A stretch of 64,000 nt of DNA from contig JACKEJ010000008.1 in the NCBI GenBank assembly GCA_020633055.1, positions 719,212 through 783,211 on the forward strand, written 5' to 3'. This DNA is from Sandaracinaceae bacterium (GTDB lineage: Bacteria; Myxococcota_A; Polyangia; Polyangiales; Houyiibacteriaceae). The notes beneath the pieces are model-generated. The model did no database searches, had not been told where the DNA came from, and was given only the letters and a program-made list of their open reading frames with translations. This document shows positions 52,244-59,632 of this stretch, in pieces (positions within the stretch are counted from its first letter, which is position 1; each line of letters opens with the position of its first letter). The position numbers were made by a program, and so were the translations under genes.

Positions 52244-53491
52244 GTGAACCACACATCCGTCGTCTGTCATCCGCATGGCCGTTGCGCCTCGAACACCACC
52301 TCGTCGCAGGCCGCGTGGCTACACCCCGCCCTGCTCGGGCTCGCGCTGCTCACGCTCGGAGGGGCGGCGAGCCGCGCGAGCGCGCAGGGCTCCGTGAACT
52401 TCGGGCTCGGCATGGGGCTGCGGCTCGAGAACTCCACCAACCACGACGGGGACGAGGCGCTGGGGCAGGCACGGCTGATCGTGAACGCGTACCTGGACAG
52501 CAACGTTCGTGGGCCCTACCTGCTGAGCCTCGAGCAGGGGACCACCGTGCTGGCGACGGGCACGTGTGACGCGGGTTCCGTCGTGTACTCGGGCGAAGAG
52601 CAAGAGGGCACGCGGTTCCTGCGCGAGTGCTCGACCGCCAACGTCGCCACCGCGTCGATCCGCACGAACGCGCCCGTGACCGTGGTCATCGCCACCGTCA
52701 ACGAAGCGACCGACGCGCGCACCGAGGTGTACCGCGGCGAGTTTCCGGTGTTCGCGTCGTGGTGGTGGGACCGCAACGACGGTGACCGCCCCATCCACAT
52801 CGAGCACCGCGGTCTACGCCTGGACTCGTTCTTCGGCGCGGGCTTCGTGCGTCAGTACATCGCCGACCAGCTGCGCTTCTCCTACGTGGACTCGGCGGGC
52901 GCGGGAGATCAGCTGAGTGACATGTCGTTCCGCTGTCGCGTCGGCGAGGGCGAGTGGCGCGTGTACGCCGGGTCGCTGTGGAGCCAGTTCGAGCAGAACG
53001 TGCGCAACCGCGTGTGGTTGGACGGAACGGTTCACGAGGACGGCCTCGAGACGCTGATCACGCGCTTCTACAGCTTCGACACGCGCTCCATGCCCATCGC
53101 CGTGCAGGGCTCGAACGTGCGGCCCTCGGCGGGCAGCTCGATGGACGGCACGTGGTCGTGCGAGCTGCGCTCTGGCTCGGCCGGCGCGCGGGTGGTGGCG
53201 CGTGAGTTCCGCTTCGAGGTGCTCAACGGATACATCCAGCACCATGCGCTGGAGGCCCAGCTGCCCGCTGGGCGCAACAGCGCGATGCTGTCCCTTGGCC
53301 TGAACCCCGCGGCGATGCCCGTGGCCTTCGACCCGACGCTGGTGCGCGGCGCCGTCGCGGGACGTGCCCTGACGGGGGCCACGGCGCCGACGTTGAGCCC
53401 GCTGCCCACGCGCGCCACCAACCTCGCCCTGACGATGCCGCGCGCTACGCCGGCAGCGCGCGGTGGCGGAGGCCGCGGACGGCGGCGCTGA
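52244..53491 (+). CDS. Secreted protein of unknown function
   Basis: A 415-residue protein starting at a GTG with GAAGGAAC upstream. A signal peptide with a long N-region ends near SRASAQ (about residue 48). The mature part has beta-rich patterns (GLRLENSTNHDGDEALGQAR, AYLDSNVRGPYLLSLEQGT) and a C-terminus of Ala/Thr/Gly/Arg low complexity. It has no recognised domain. Placed after the lyase and before a lipoprotein, with 90 bp between lyase and this gene and only a 26-bp gap downstream. Confidence 0.65.
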   Translation: MNHTSVVCHPHGRCASNTTSSQAAWLHPALLGLALLTLGGAASRASAQGSVNFGLGMGLRLENSTNHDGDEALGQARLIVNAYLDSNVRGPYLLSLEQGTTVLATGTCDAGSVVYSGEEQEGTRFLRECSTANVATASIRTNAPVTVVIATVNEATDARTEVYRGEFPVFASWWWDRNDGDRPIHIEHRGLRLDSFFGAGFVRQYIADQLRFSYVDSAGAGDQLSDMSFRCRVGEGEWRVYAGSLWSQFEQNVRNRVWLDGTVHEDGLETLITRFYSFDTRSMPIAVQGSNVRPSAGSSMDGTWSCELRSGSAGARVVAREFRFEVLNGYIQHHALEAQLPAGRNSAMLSLGLNPAAMPVAFDPTLVRGAVAGRALTGATAPTLSPLPTRATNLALTMPRATPAARGGGGRGRRR

Positions 53492-53517
53492 GCGTCACCT
53501 GATCCCCTGGAGAGCAC

Positions 53518-54441
53518 GTGACCGCATCCCCCCAGCACAGCCCCTCCCCAAAGCCCGCCCGACACGACGCCGCCCGCGTCGGCGCGGCGCGCGGCGCGCC
53601 CACCCCTCGGACGACCTCACGCGGCGGGGCGAGCCCTGCAGTACGCACCGGGCTGCGCTGGGTGACAGGGTGGGTCGCGCTCGGCGCCCTGCTGGCGTGC
53701 GGTCCGCACACGGACACGCACGCGCAGTCGACGAGGCCGGGCGTGGTGTGCCCAGACGCGGTCTACATGACGCAGATCCACACCCCGCTCGACGCGCTGC
53801 CGACGGATGGCGCGCTGCTGCTCGACACACGTCGCCGCGACGGGTCGGTCACGGGGACGCTGCCCGCCGTCTACGCTCACGCGCTCGACGACGTGCGCCC
53901 GGACAGGCTACGGCTGGTGCTCGTGGGCGCTTCCGTGCGCGTCCCGTTGACGCTGGAACGGCTCGGGGGCGGCTTCACCCGCGCGGCCCCGGCGCGACGC
54001 CTCGAACCCGGCACGTACGACCTCGAGGGGTTCGGAAGCGACGCGCTGACGGTGCAGGTGCGTGGCGAGCTGGGCCCCGCGCACGCCGCGCCGCGCGTGG
54101 AGACCTTCGAGCACGGTGAGCGCGGGCGGGACATCACGCGCTTCCGCACCTCGCTCACGTTCGCGGAGCCCCTGCCTCCGCACACCGTAGCGGTGGCGCT
54201 GGACCCAGGCCGCAGAGAACCGTTCGTCGTGCTGGACCGCTACGGGCACGAGCCGCCCGCCTGGGCAGGCACGGAGGGCAGCACCGGCGGACCATGCCTC
54301 GCGCCCGCGTTCGAGCGGCAGCCCCCGCGCGCCGGCCTGCGCGGACGCCCGCTCGCCATCGACGCCTTTGGCCGCGTCTCGCCCCCAGGGCCCGAGGTGC
54401 GCCTGACCACCAACATCGAGCTCCCGGAGCGCTACCCATGA
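53518..54441 (+). CDS. Predicted lipoprotein
   Basis: A 307-residue protein starting at a GTG. A 45-residue basic, Ala/Pro/Thr-rich N-region precedes the signal core WVTGWVALGALLAC (lipobox Cys61), so the functional start may be further inside. The mature part shows a beta pattern (YDLEGFGSDALTVQVRGE). Its stop overlaps the TPR gene start by four bases (ATGA). Confidence 0.6.
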   Translation: MTASPQHSPSPKPARHDAARVGAARGAPTPRTTSRGGASPAVRTGLRWVTGWVALGALLACGPHTDTHAQSTRPGVVCPDAVYMTQIHTPLDALPTDGALLLDTRRRDGSVTGTLPAVYAHALDDVRPDRLRLVLVGASVRVPLTLERLGGGFTRAAPARRLEPGTYDLEGFGSDALTVQVRGELGPAHAAPRVETFEHGERGRDITRFRTSLTFAEPLPPHTVAVALDPGRREPFVVLDRYGHEPPAWAGTEGSTGGPCLAPAFERQPPRAGLRGRPLAIDAFGRVSPPGPEVRLTTNIELPERYP

Positions 54442-55313
54442 CCCGCTTCTCTCTCGCTACCTGGCTTCTATTCCTCTCGCTCGCTTGGGCCACCCGCACC
54501 CTGGCCCAGCCCGGGCCATCCGACGACGAGCGCGCACAAACGCACTTCCACGCCGGCACGTCGTACTTCGACGACGGACGCTTCGCCGAGTCGGCCGCGG
54601 AGTTCGACGAGGCCTACCGGCTCTCGCAGCGGGCCATGCTGCTGGCCAACGCGTCGCTCGCGTACGAGCGCGCTGGCAACCTCGGGCTGGCCATCGAGCG
54701 GCTCGAGGCGTACTTCGCAGCCACCGCCGAGGGCGAGCGCATCGGGGGCTACATGACCTCGCCCGATCGCCTGGAGGGGCTGCGAGCACGCTACGCCGCA
54801 CAGCAGGCGAGCGCCACGGAGCCCGACGTCGAGGGGCCCGACTCCGACGACCGAGACGGAGAGGACGGGCTCGACGAAGGGACCGCCCGGCTCGAGGACG
54901 AGAGCGGCCGCCGTGGCCTGCTCCACGCGGGCATCGGCGTGGCTGGCGTGGGTGTCGCCATGGGCGTCGGCGCGCTGGTCCTCGGCTTGCGGGCCCACGC
55001 GCTCGCCCGGGACCTGCGCGGCGCCTGTGGGCCCAACGGAGACCAGTGTCCGCCCGATCGCGCGGACGACATCGCGCGCGGGCCACGGCTGTCGCGTGCC
55101 GCGGGGGCCTTGGGCGTGGGGGCCGGGGTGAGCGTCGCCCTCGGCGCCACGCTGGCGTTGCTCTCGAGTCGTCGCCACGCCGATGACGCGCGCCGCGCCG
55201 AGGGCGACGGAGACGAAGCCAGCCCGTCGGAGGCGCGCACGGCGCCACGCACCAGCGCCGCGTTCGACGTATCGCGCCACGGCGCGCACCTGTCTCTCAC
55301 GGGGAGCTTCTGA
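54438..55313 (+). CDS. Exported TPR-type membrane protein
   Basis: A 291-residue protein: signal peptide (ending near LAQ, about residue 24), TPR-like helices (AQTHFHAGTSYFDDGRFAES, EAYRLSQRAMLLANASLAYE), an acidic linker (PDSDDRDGEDGLDEG), and two C-terminal membrane helices. It overlaps both neighbours, by four bases upstream and one base (TGATG) downstream, and is architecturally like the proteins at 6.1-7.1 kb and 7.8-8.9 kb. Confidence 0.75.
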   Translation: MTRFSLATWLLFLSLAWATRTLAQPGPSDDERAQTHFHAGTSYFDDGRFAESAAEFDEAYRLSQRAMLLANASLAYERAGNLGLAIERLEAYFAATAEGERIGGYMTSPDRLEGLRARYAAQQASATEPDVEGPDSDDRDGEDGLDEGTARLEDESGRRGLLHAGIGVAGVGVAMGVGALVLGLRAHALARDLRGACGPNGDQCPPDRADDIARGPRLSRAAGALGVGAGVSVALGATLALLSSRRHADDARRAEGDGDEASPSEARTAPRTSAAFDVSRHGAHLSLTGSF

Positions 55314-56467
55314 TGAACCGACGACCCACCCTCCCCACGCTCCGTGCGTGGCTCCTCTTGATGCTCGCGGCCGTGATCACCCCCGCCTGCGCCAACTTCG
55401 ACGACTTCAGCGTCGGCACCGACGCCCAGATGCCGGACGGCGGGCGCGACGCGGGCCACGATGGCAGCGTGCTGCCGGACGCGGGCGGCGACGCGGGAGA
55501 CGACGCAGGCGGACAGGACCAGGGCGAACAGGACCAAGGCAGCGACCAAGACCAGGGCAGCGACCAAGGCGACCAGGGAGCACCGGAGTGTCAGAGCAAC
55601 GCGCAGTGCGGTGGGCTCGAGTTCTGCTCGCAGCTCGGCACCTGCGAGCCGCGTCAACCCAACGCGGAGGACTGCAGCGGCTCGGACCAGTGCCTGTCGG
55701 GCTACTGCGACCCCGACGGCATCTGCTGCACGCAGGGCGAAGACTGCTGCGACACGGACAGCGAGTGCGCGGGCCAGTACCGCTGCGACACCGGGGCCCG
55801 CGAGTGCTTCGCGACGTGCACGAGCGCCAACGAGCTGAACGCGTGCAAGCCGGAGGGCCACTGCTCGCTGGCAGGCAACTGCGTGGCCGACCTGGCGCCC
55901 GGCGCGGCGAACGCGTGCACGCGCAACACCATGTGCGTGGGCAACGTCGGCTGCGCGGACGGCTACTGCTGCAACGTGTCGACCTGCGGCGGGTGCCAGG
56001 CCTGCAACCTGAGCGGCAGCCTGGGGACCTGCGCCAACCTCGGCGCGGGCACCGACCCGCACAACGCGTGCAACCCCAGCGGCTGCACCAACGACGGCAC
56101 CTGCAACGGGAGCGGAGCGTGCAGGGCAGTGGCAGCGGGCACCGACCCCAACAACGCGTGCAATCCGAGTGGCTGCAGCAACGACGGCACCTGCAACGGC
56201 TCGGGCGGCTGCCGCACCGTGCCCGCGGGCACCGACCCCAACAACTTCTGCTCGGGCAGCAGCGCGTCGTGCAACACGGGGCTGTGCAACGGCGGCGGCA
56301 GCTGCGCGCCCGTCACGAACGGGACGGCGTGTGGCACGGGCAACTGCGGTTCGTCGCGCTGTGTCGGCGGCAGCTGCCGCCTGAGCTGCGACTACCTGGA
56401 CCTGCCGCTGTGCCAGTACTGCGCGGGCGACGGCGTGTGGGACTGCGGAGGCTGCGGCGGAGGCTGA
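55313..56467 (+). CDS. Cys-rich repeat lipoprotein
   Basis: A 384-residue protein with lipobox ITPAC (Cys26), an Asp/Gly/Gln-rich linker containing repeats such as DQGSDQDQGSDQGDQG (residues about 70-90), and a Cys-rich body of EGF-like or repeat character. A 30-residue unit (90 bp; repeats starting near 56045, 56135 and 56225) carries GTDPNNACNPSGCSNDGTC and variants. Disulfide-bonded surface proteins of this kind are frequent in myxobacteria. The start codon overlaps the TPR gene stop. Confidence 0.78.
   Translation: MNRRPTLPTLRAWLLLMLAAVITPACANFDDFSVGTDAQMPDGGRDAGHDGSVLPDAGGDAGDDAGGQDQGEQDQGSDQDQGSDQGDQGAPECQSNAQCGGLEFCSQLGTCEPRQPNAEDCSGSDQCLSGYCDPDGICCTQGEDCCDTDSECAGQYRCDTGARECFATCTSANELNACKPEGHCSLAGNCVADLAPGAANACTRNTMCVGNVGCADGYCCNVSTCGGCQACNLSGSLGTCANLGAGTDPHNACNPSGCTNDGTCNGSGACRAVAAGTDPNNACNPSGCSNDGTCNGSGGCRTVPAGTDPNNFCSGSSASCNTGLCNGGGSCAPVTNGTACGTGNCGSSRCVGGSCRLSCDYLDLPLCQYCAGDGVWDCGGCGGG
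56045..56256 (+). repeat. 90-bp tandem repeat inside the Cys-rich lipoprotein gene
   Basis: GCACCGACCC recurs at 90-bp spacing (56049, 56139, 56229), each followed by the same NACNPSGCxNDGTCNG-encoding sequence in the first two copies; the third diverges after its first 20 bases. The repeats are in frame, so copy changes would add or remove 30-residue units. Confidence 0.7.
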
Positions 56468-56622
56468 GCGTCGCGGCCAGAGCACGAAGTGGCGCGCGCC
56501 ACGCAACTCACTTGGAGACGAGGCGACAAGGGCACGTCGGCGTATCGCGCGCCACGCCATCCCCATGAAGCAACGCCGCACCACATCCCTCCTCACGCAA
56601 CGACACCCGCGCGAGCACTCTT

Positions 56623-57678
56623 GTGGGTGATCACGACGCCCTCTTCAAGCACGTCTTCGCCGTCCCCGCGCACGCCGCCGACGAGCTCCGGAGCGTGCTT
56701 CCGCCGCAGCTCGTCGAGGCCCTCGACCTCGAAAAGCTCGAGCTGCTCTCCGGCGCATCGGTCGGCGACCACATGGACGCGCGCTTCGCCGACCTGCTCT
56801 TCCGTGCGCCCCTACGGGCCCCTCCACCCGCAGAACCTGGTGGCCCCGTCGAGTACGCCTACATCCACGTGCAGCTCCACATCCAGCTGGAGCACCAGAG
56901 CACGCCCGACCTCCGCATGCCCCTGCGCGTCCACGGGTACACCCTCGGCTTCTGGCGCGAGCTTCTCCGCGCCGAGCCTCGCCGCAAGACCCTCCCGCCC
57001 GTCATCACCCTCGTCGTCCACCACGGGCCCCGCGGCTGGAACGCCCCGCGCTCACTGCACGACATGATCGAGGGGCTCGACGCCTTCCCCGTCCTCAGGC
57101 CTTACATCCCCGACGTCACCCTCCTCGTCGACGACCTCGCCCGCGCCGACAACACCGAGCTCCTCGCGCGCCCCATGGCTCCCGTCCCCAAGGTCGCCGT
57201 CTGGCTCCTGCGCGACGGACGGCAGGTCGAGGCGCTCCTCGCCCACATCCCTGTCTGGAAGGACGTCCTGCAGGCGGTCTTCACCGAGGCCCCCGATGTC
57301 GCCGTCGTATTCCTGCGCTACATTTCCGTCATTACGACCGAGCAGTCCTTCGAGGTCGTTCGCACCATCATCATTCGCCACATCGCCGCCGCGGAGGCTC
57401 CCTTGGCAACCATCGCAGATCAGCTACGGCAAGAAGGCCTCGAGAAGGGCCTCGAGAAAGGTCGACAAGAGGGCCGACAAGAGGGCCGACAAGAGGGCCG
57501 ACAAGAGGGTGCCGACGCCATGCGACGCACGTTGCGCACCTTGCTCGAACAGCGCTTCGGGTCTCTCGAACCATCGGTCGAGGCCCGCGTGGGCTCCGCC
57601 TCCTTGCAAGACCTCGAGTACGCCCTCACCCGCGTCGTGGTCGCGGCAAGCGCCCTCGACGTGTTCGTGGCGCACTGA
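56623..57678 (+). CDS. Rpn-family PD-(D/E)XK nuclease (recombination-promoting type)
   Basis: A 351-residue protein of the Rpn/transposase-like (DUF4351-related) family. HDALFKHVFAVPAHAADELR starts the nuclease domain; ARFADLLFRAP and YIHVQLHIQLEHQSTPDLRM carry the catalytic Asp and the Glu-x-Gln-like segment. A later region is helical (VRTIIIRHIAAAEAPLA) and includes the EKGRQEGRQEG heptad run. RpnA-type proteins cut DNA and promote recombination; this copy is intact and stands alone. GTG 56623 is the start. Confidence 0.8.
   Translation: MGDHDALFKHVFAVPAHAADELRSVLPPQLVEALDLEKLELLSGASVGDHMDARFADLLFRAPLRAPPPAEPGGPVEYAYIHVQLHIQLEHQSTPDLRMPLRVHGYTLGFWRELLRAEPRRKTLPPVITLVVHHGPRGWNAPRSLHDMIEGLDAFPVLRPYIPDVTLLVDDLARADNTELLARPMAPVPKVAVWLLRDGRQVEALLAHIPVWKDVLQAVFTEAPDVAVVFLRYISVITTEQSFEVVRTIIIRHIAAAEAPLATIADQLRQEGLEKGLEKGRQEGRQEGRQEGRQEGADAMRRTLRTLLEQRFGSLEPSVEARVGSASLQDLEYALTRVVVAASALDVFVAH
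57463..57510 (+). repeat. 12-bp tandem repeat in the Rpn gene
   Basis: CGACAAGAGGGC is repeated four times (57463-57510, the last copy with one change), encoding RQEG units that continue the preceding EKG repeats. Such in-frame runs are hallmarks of the family and allow length variation. Confidence 0.85.
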
Positions 57679-57689
57679 ACCCGGAAGCG

Positions 57690-58418
57690 TCAGCCGTCCG
57701 CGGGCAGATCCCGTGACTCACCGTCTGGCGTGAAGAGGAACGGGTACTGCACGTGCGCGGGCCTGTCGTCGCGTGTGAACGACATGCGGCGAGCGGCGTT
57801 GCGCAGGCACCGGTCGACGCGCGCCGAGCCCGACGTGCCCACGAGCGTCATGCGCACGGTGCCATCACGCCCTTCGATGGGGCGCACCGTAGGGGGCGGG
57901 TCCCCCCCCTGAAAGGCCGGGTTGCGAGCGAGCTCCCGCTGATAGCACCCGCGGATGGGCGCCAAGACGCGCCGGATGGCGGCGACGACCGCTGGGTCCA
58001 GCGCCGCGCTGGAGGCAGGCAGGACCGCGCGCCGGGGCGCATCGCCCTCGGGGGTGGAGCCCGCGCCGGCCGTGCGCGCCGCCGCGTCGGGCTCGCCGGT
58101 CGCAAGGGTCGGGTCATCCGTGCCCACCGCCGCACCGGGCTCGTGGGTGGCAGCGGCCGCGTCATCGGTGCCCGGCTGGTCTCCCGCGACGGTGGCGGGC
58201 TCTCCGGTCGTGGCCGGGTCCGCCGGCGAGGGGGGCTCCGCCGCGTCGCCCTGGCCCCGATCGTCATCGTGGGGCGCGTCCACGGTCTCGCCCCCATGGC
58301 CCGCTTCATCGTCCGCGGGGGCGCCGCGCGACCGGCAACCGACCCCAGTCAGGGCCACGGCCAGAGACACCAGGAGCATCGAGCGCGCCTGCGCCGAGCC
58401 ACGCGTCACAACGAACAT
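57690..58418 (-). CDS. Lipoprotein with AgmX/PglI-type C-terminal domain
   Basis: A 242-residue protein with lipobox LTGVGC (Cys28), an Asp/Glu/Gly/Thr/Pro-rich linker of about 90 residues, and a C-terminal domain IRRVLAPIRGCYQRELARNP, GRDGTVRMTLVGTSGSARVD, CLRNAARRMSF. The CYQREL and VDRCLRNA pattern is the AgmX/PglI domain of gliding and adventurous-motility proteins. It resembles a TonB-like partner-binding domain. ATG 58418 gives a proper signal peptide. Confidence 0.72.
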   Translation of the reverse strand: MFVVTRGSAQARSMLLVSLAVALTGVGCRSRGAPADDEAGHGGETVDAPHDDDRGQGDAAEPPSPADPATTGEPATVAGDQPGTDDAAAATHEPGAAVGTDDPTLATGEPDAAARTAGAGSTPEGDAPRRAVLPASSAALDPAVVAAIRRVLAPIRGCYQRELARNPAFQGGDPPPTVRPIEGRDGTVRMTLVGTSGSARVDRCLRNAARRMSFTRDDRPAHVQYPFLFTPDGESRDLPADG

Positions 58419-58557
58419 GCTGCGAGTGTGCCAGGCGCTGTGGCGGAGATCGACTGCGGTCCGCGGATCGTGCGCGGTCGAGGTCGTCGCGTGGGACGTC
58501 GCGTGAGCCGCCCATCGCGCCCGAGCGGCGGCGCGACCGTCAGGCGAAGAAGCGACG

Positions 58558-59052
58558 TCAGCTGCGACCCCACACCAACAGCGTGTGGGTGACGTGCAGC
58601 GCGAGGAAGGCCGCGACCAGCGGCAGGTAGAACCACCAGCGCCAGCCGCGCCGCAGCCACGACTCGCGGCACAAGAGCGCGATGCCGAGGAACCACACGG
58701 CGGTGGTCCACGCGGGCGCCGAGAACCCCACCGCGCTGTGCGCATAGGCGGAGCCCGGCCAGGCCGCGAGCACCACGTAGCTGGCCGCGTAGAGCAGCAC
58801 GCCAGCGGCATAGACCGCCCACCCGAGGCGCGCGCCACGCGAGGGTGCGTCCACGACAAGCGCCGCGGGGACGGCGAACACGAGGACGCGCGCGACGTTC
58901 TCGGCGAGGGCCAGCCACGTGGGGATGCCGCGCCCGAACGCCTCGGGCGCGTAGGCCGCGGGGAGGGATCCCCACAGCCCGAAGCTGATGGCCAGCGGCG
59001 GCAGCCCGAGCAGGGCTCCGTTGCGGAGCCAGGCGGTGGATGGACGCGTCAT
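58558..59052 (-). CDS. Small integral membrane protein
   Basis: A 164-residue protein with about five transmembrane helices (GALLGLPPLAISFGLWGSLP, VLVFAVPAALVV, LGWAVYAAGVLLYAASYVVL, TTAVWFLGIALLC, WWFYLPLVAAFLALHVTHTL). No charged active-site pattern was recognised. It is 18 bp downstream of the lipoprotein gene at 59.1-59.5 kb on the same strand and may be co-transcribed with it. Confidence 0.7.
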   Translation of the reverse strand: MTRPSTAWLRNGALLGLPPLAISFGLWGSLPAAYAPEAFGRGIPTWLALAENVARVLVFAVPAALVVDAPSRGARLGWAVYAAGVLLYAASYVVLAAWPGSAYAHSAVGFSAPAWTTAVWFLGIALLCRESWLRRGWRWWFYLPLVAAFLALHVTHTLLVWGRS

Positions 59053-59070
59053 GGCTCCGAGGCTGCCGCG

Positions 59071-59511
59071 CTAGCGCCGCGGCGCGTCGCTGGGCATGTC
59101 TTGCGCCTGCCCGATGAACATCAGCAGCACGGCCACACCCGAGCCCGTGTCGTCGTTCGGCTCGAGCCCGATGGTCCAGCGCGCCAGGTGCGTGGGGTCG
59201 ACCAGGTGCCGCCCGTCGAAGCTGAAGAACGTGCGGCCGTCGGGGAACAACACGATGGAGAAGTGACGCCGCGCCACCAGCCGCGCGGGCGGCTGCGAGA
59301 CGGCCTCCGCCATGCCAATCACCCCGAGCACGATCGGCACGTCGTCGCCCGGCTCGAAGTCGTACCAGACCACCTGGCCCGACTGCTGCGCGGCGTGGAG
59401 ATCGGCCGCCGACGCCTGAGCGAAGCGCACGTGCGGCCCGGTGGTGCGGGGGCCGCAAGCCCCGAGGGTGAGCAGAGAGAGGGCGAGAGAGAGACGCAGA
59501 ACCTGATGCAT
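59071..59511 (-). CDS. Small predicted lipoprotein
   Basis: A 146-residue protein with lipobox LTLGAC (Cys19); GGAGGCTTC precedes the ATG. The mature part (VVWYDFEPGDDVPIVLGVIG, RRHFSIVLFPDGRTFFSFDG) is strand-rich. Nothing recognisable beyond the lipid anchor. Confidence 0.72.
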   Translation of the reverse strand: MHQVLRLSLALSLLTLGACGPRTTGPHVRFAQASAADLHAAQQSGQVVWYDFEPGDDVPIVLGVIGMAEAVSQPPARLVARRHFSIVLFPDGRTFFSFDGRHLVDPTHLARWTIGLEPNDDTGSGVAVLLMFIGQAQDMPSDAPRR

Positions 59512-59632
59512 GAAGCCTCCTTGGTGCGCGGGAGGATACACCCTCCCTGTAGCGCCATGCCACGGGGGCCCCCGGAGCCTCGTCGCGCAGCGCGTCCAGC
59601 TCCACCCCGAGACGGCTGGTCGGGGCTCGGCT

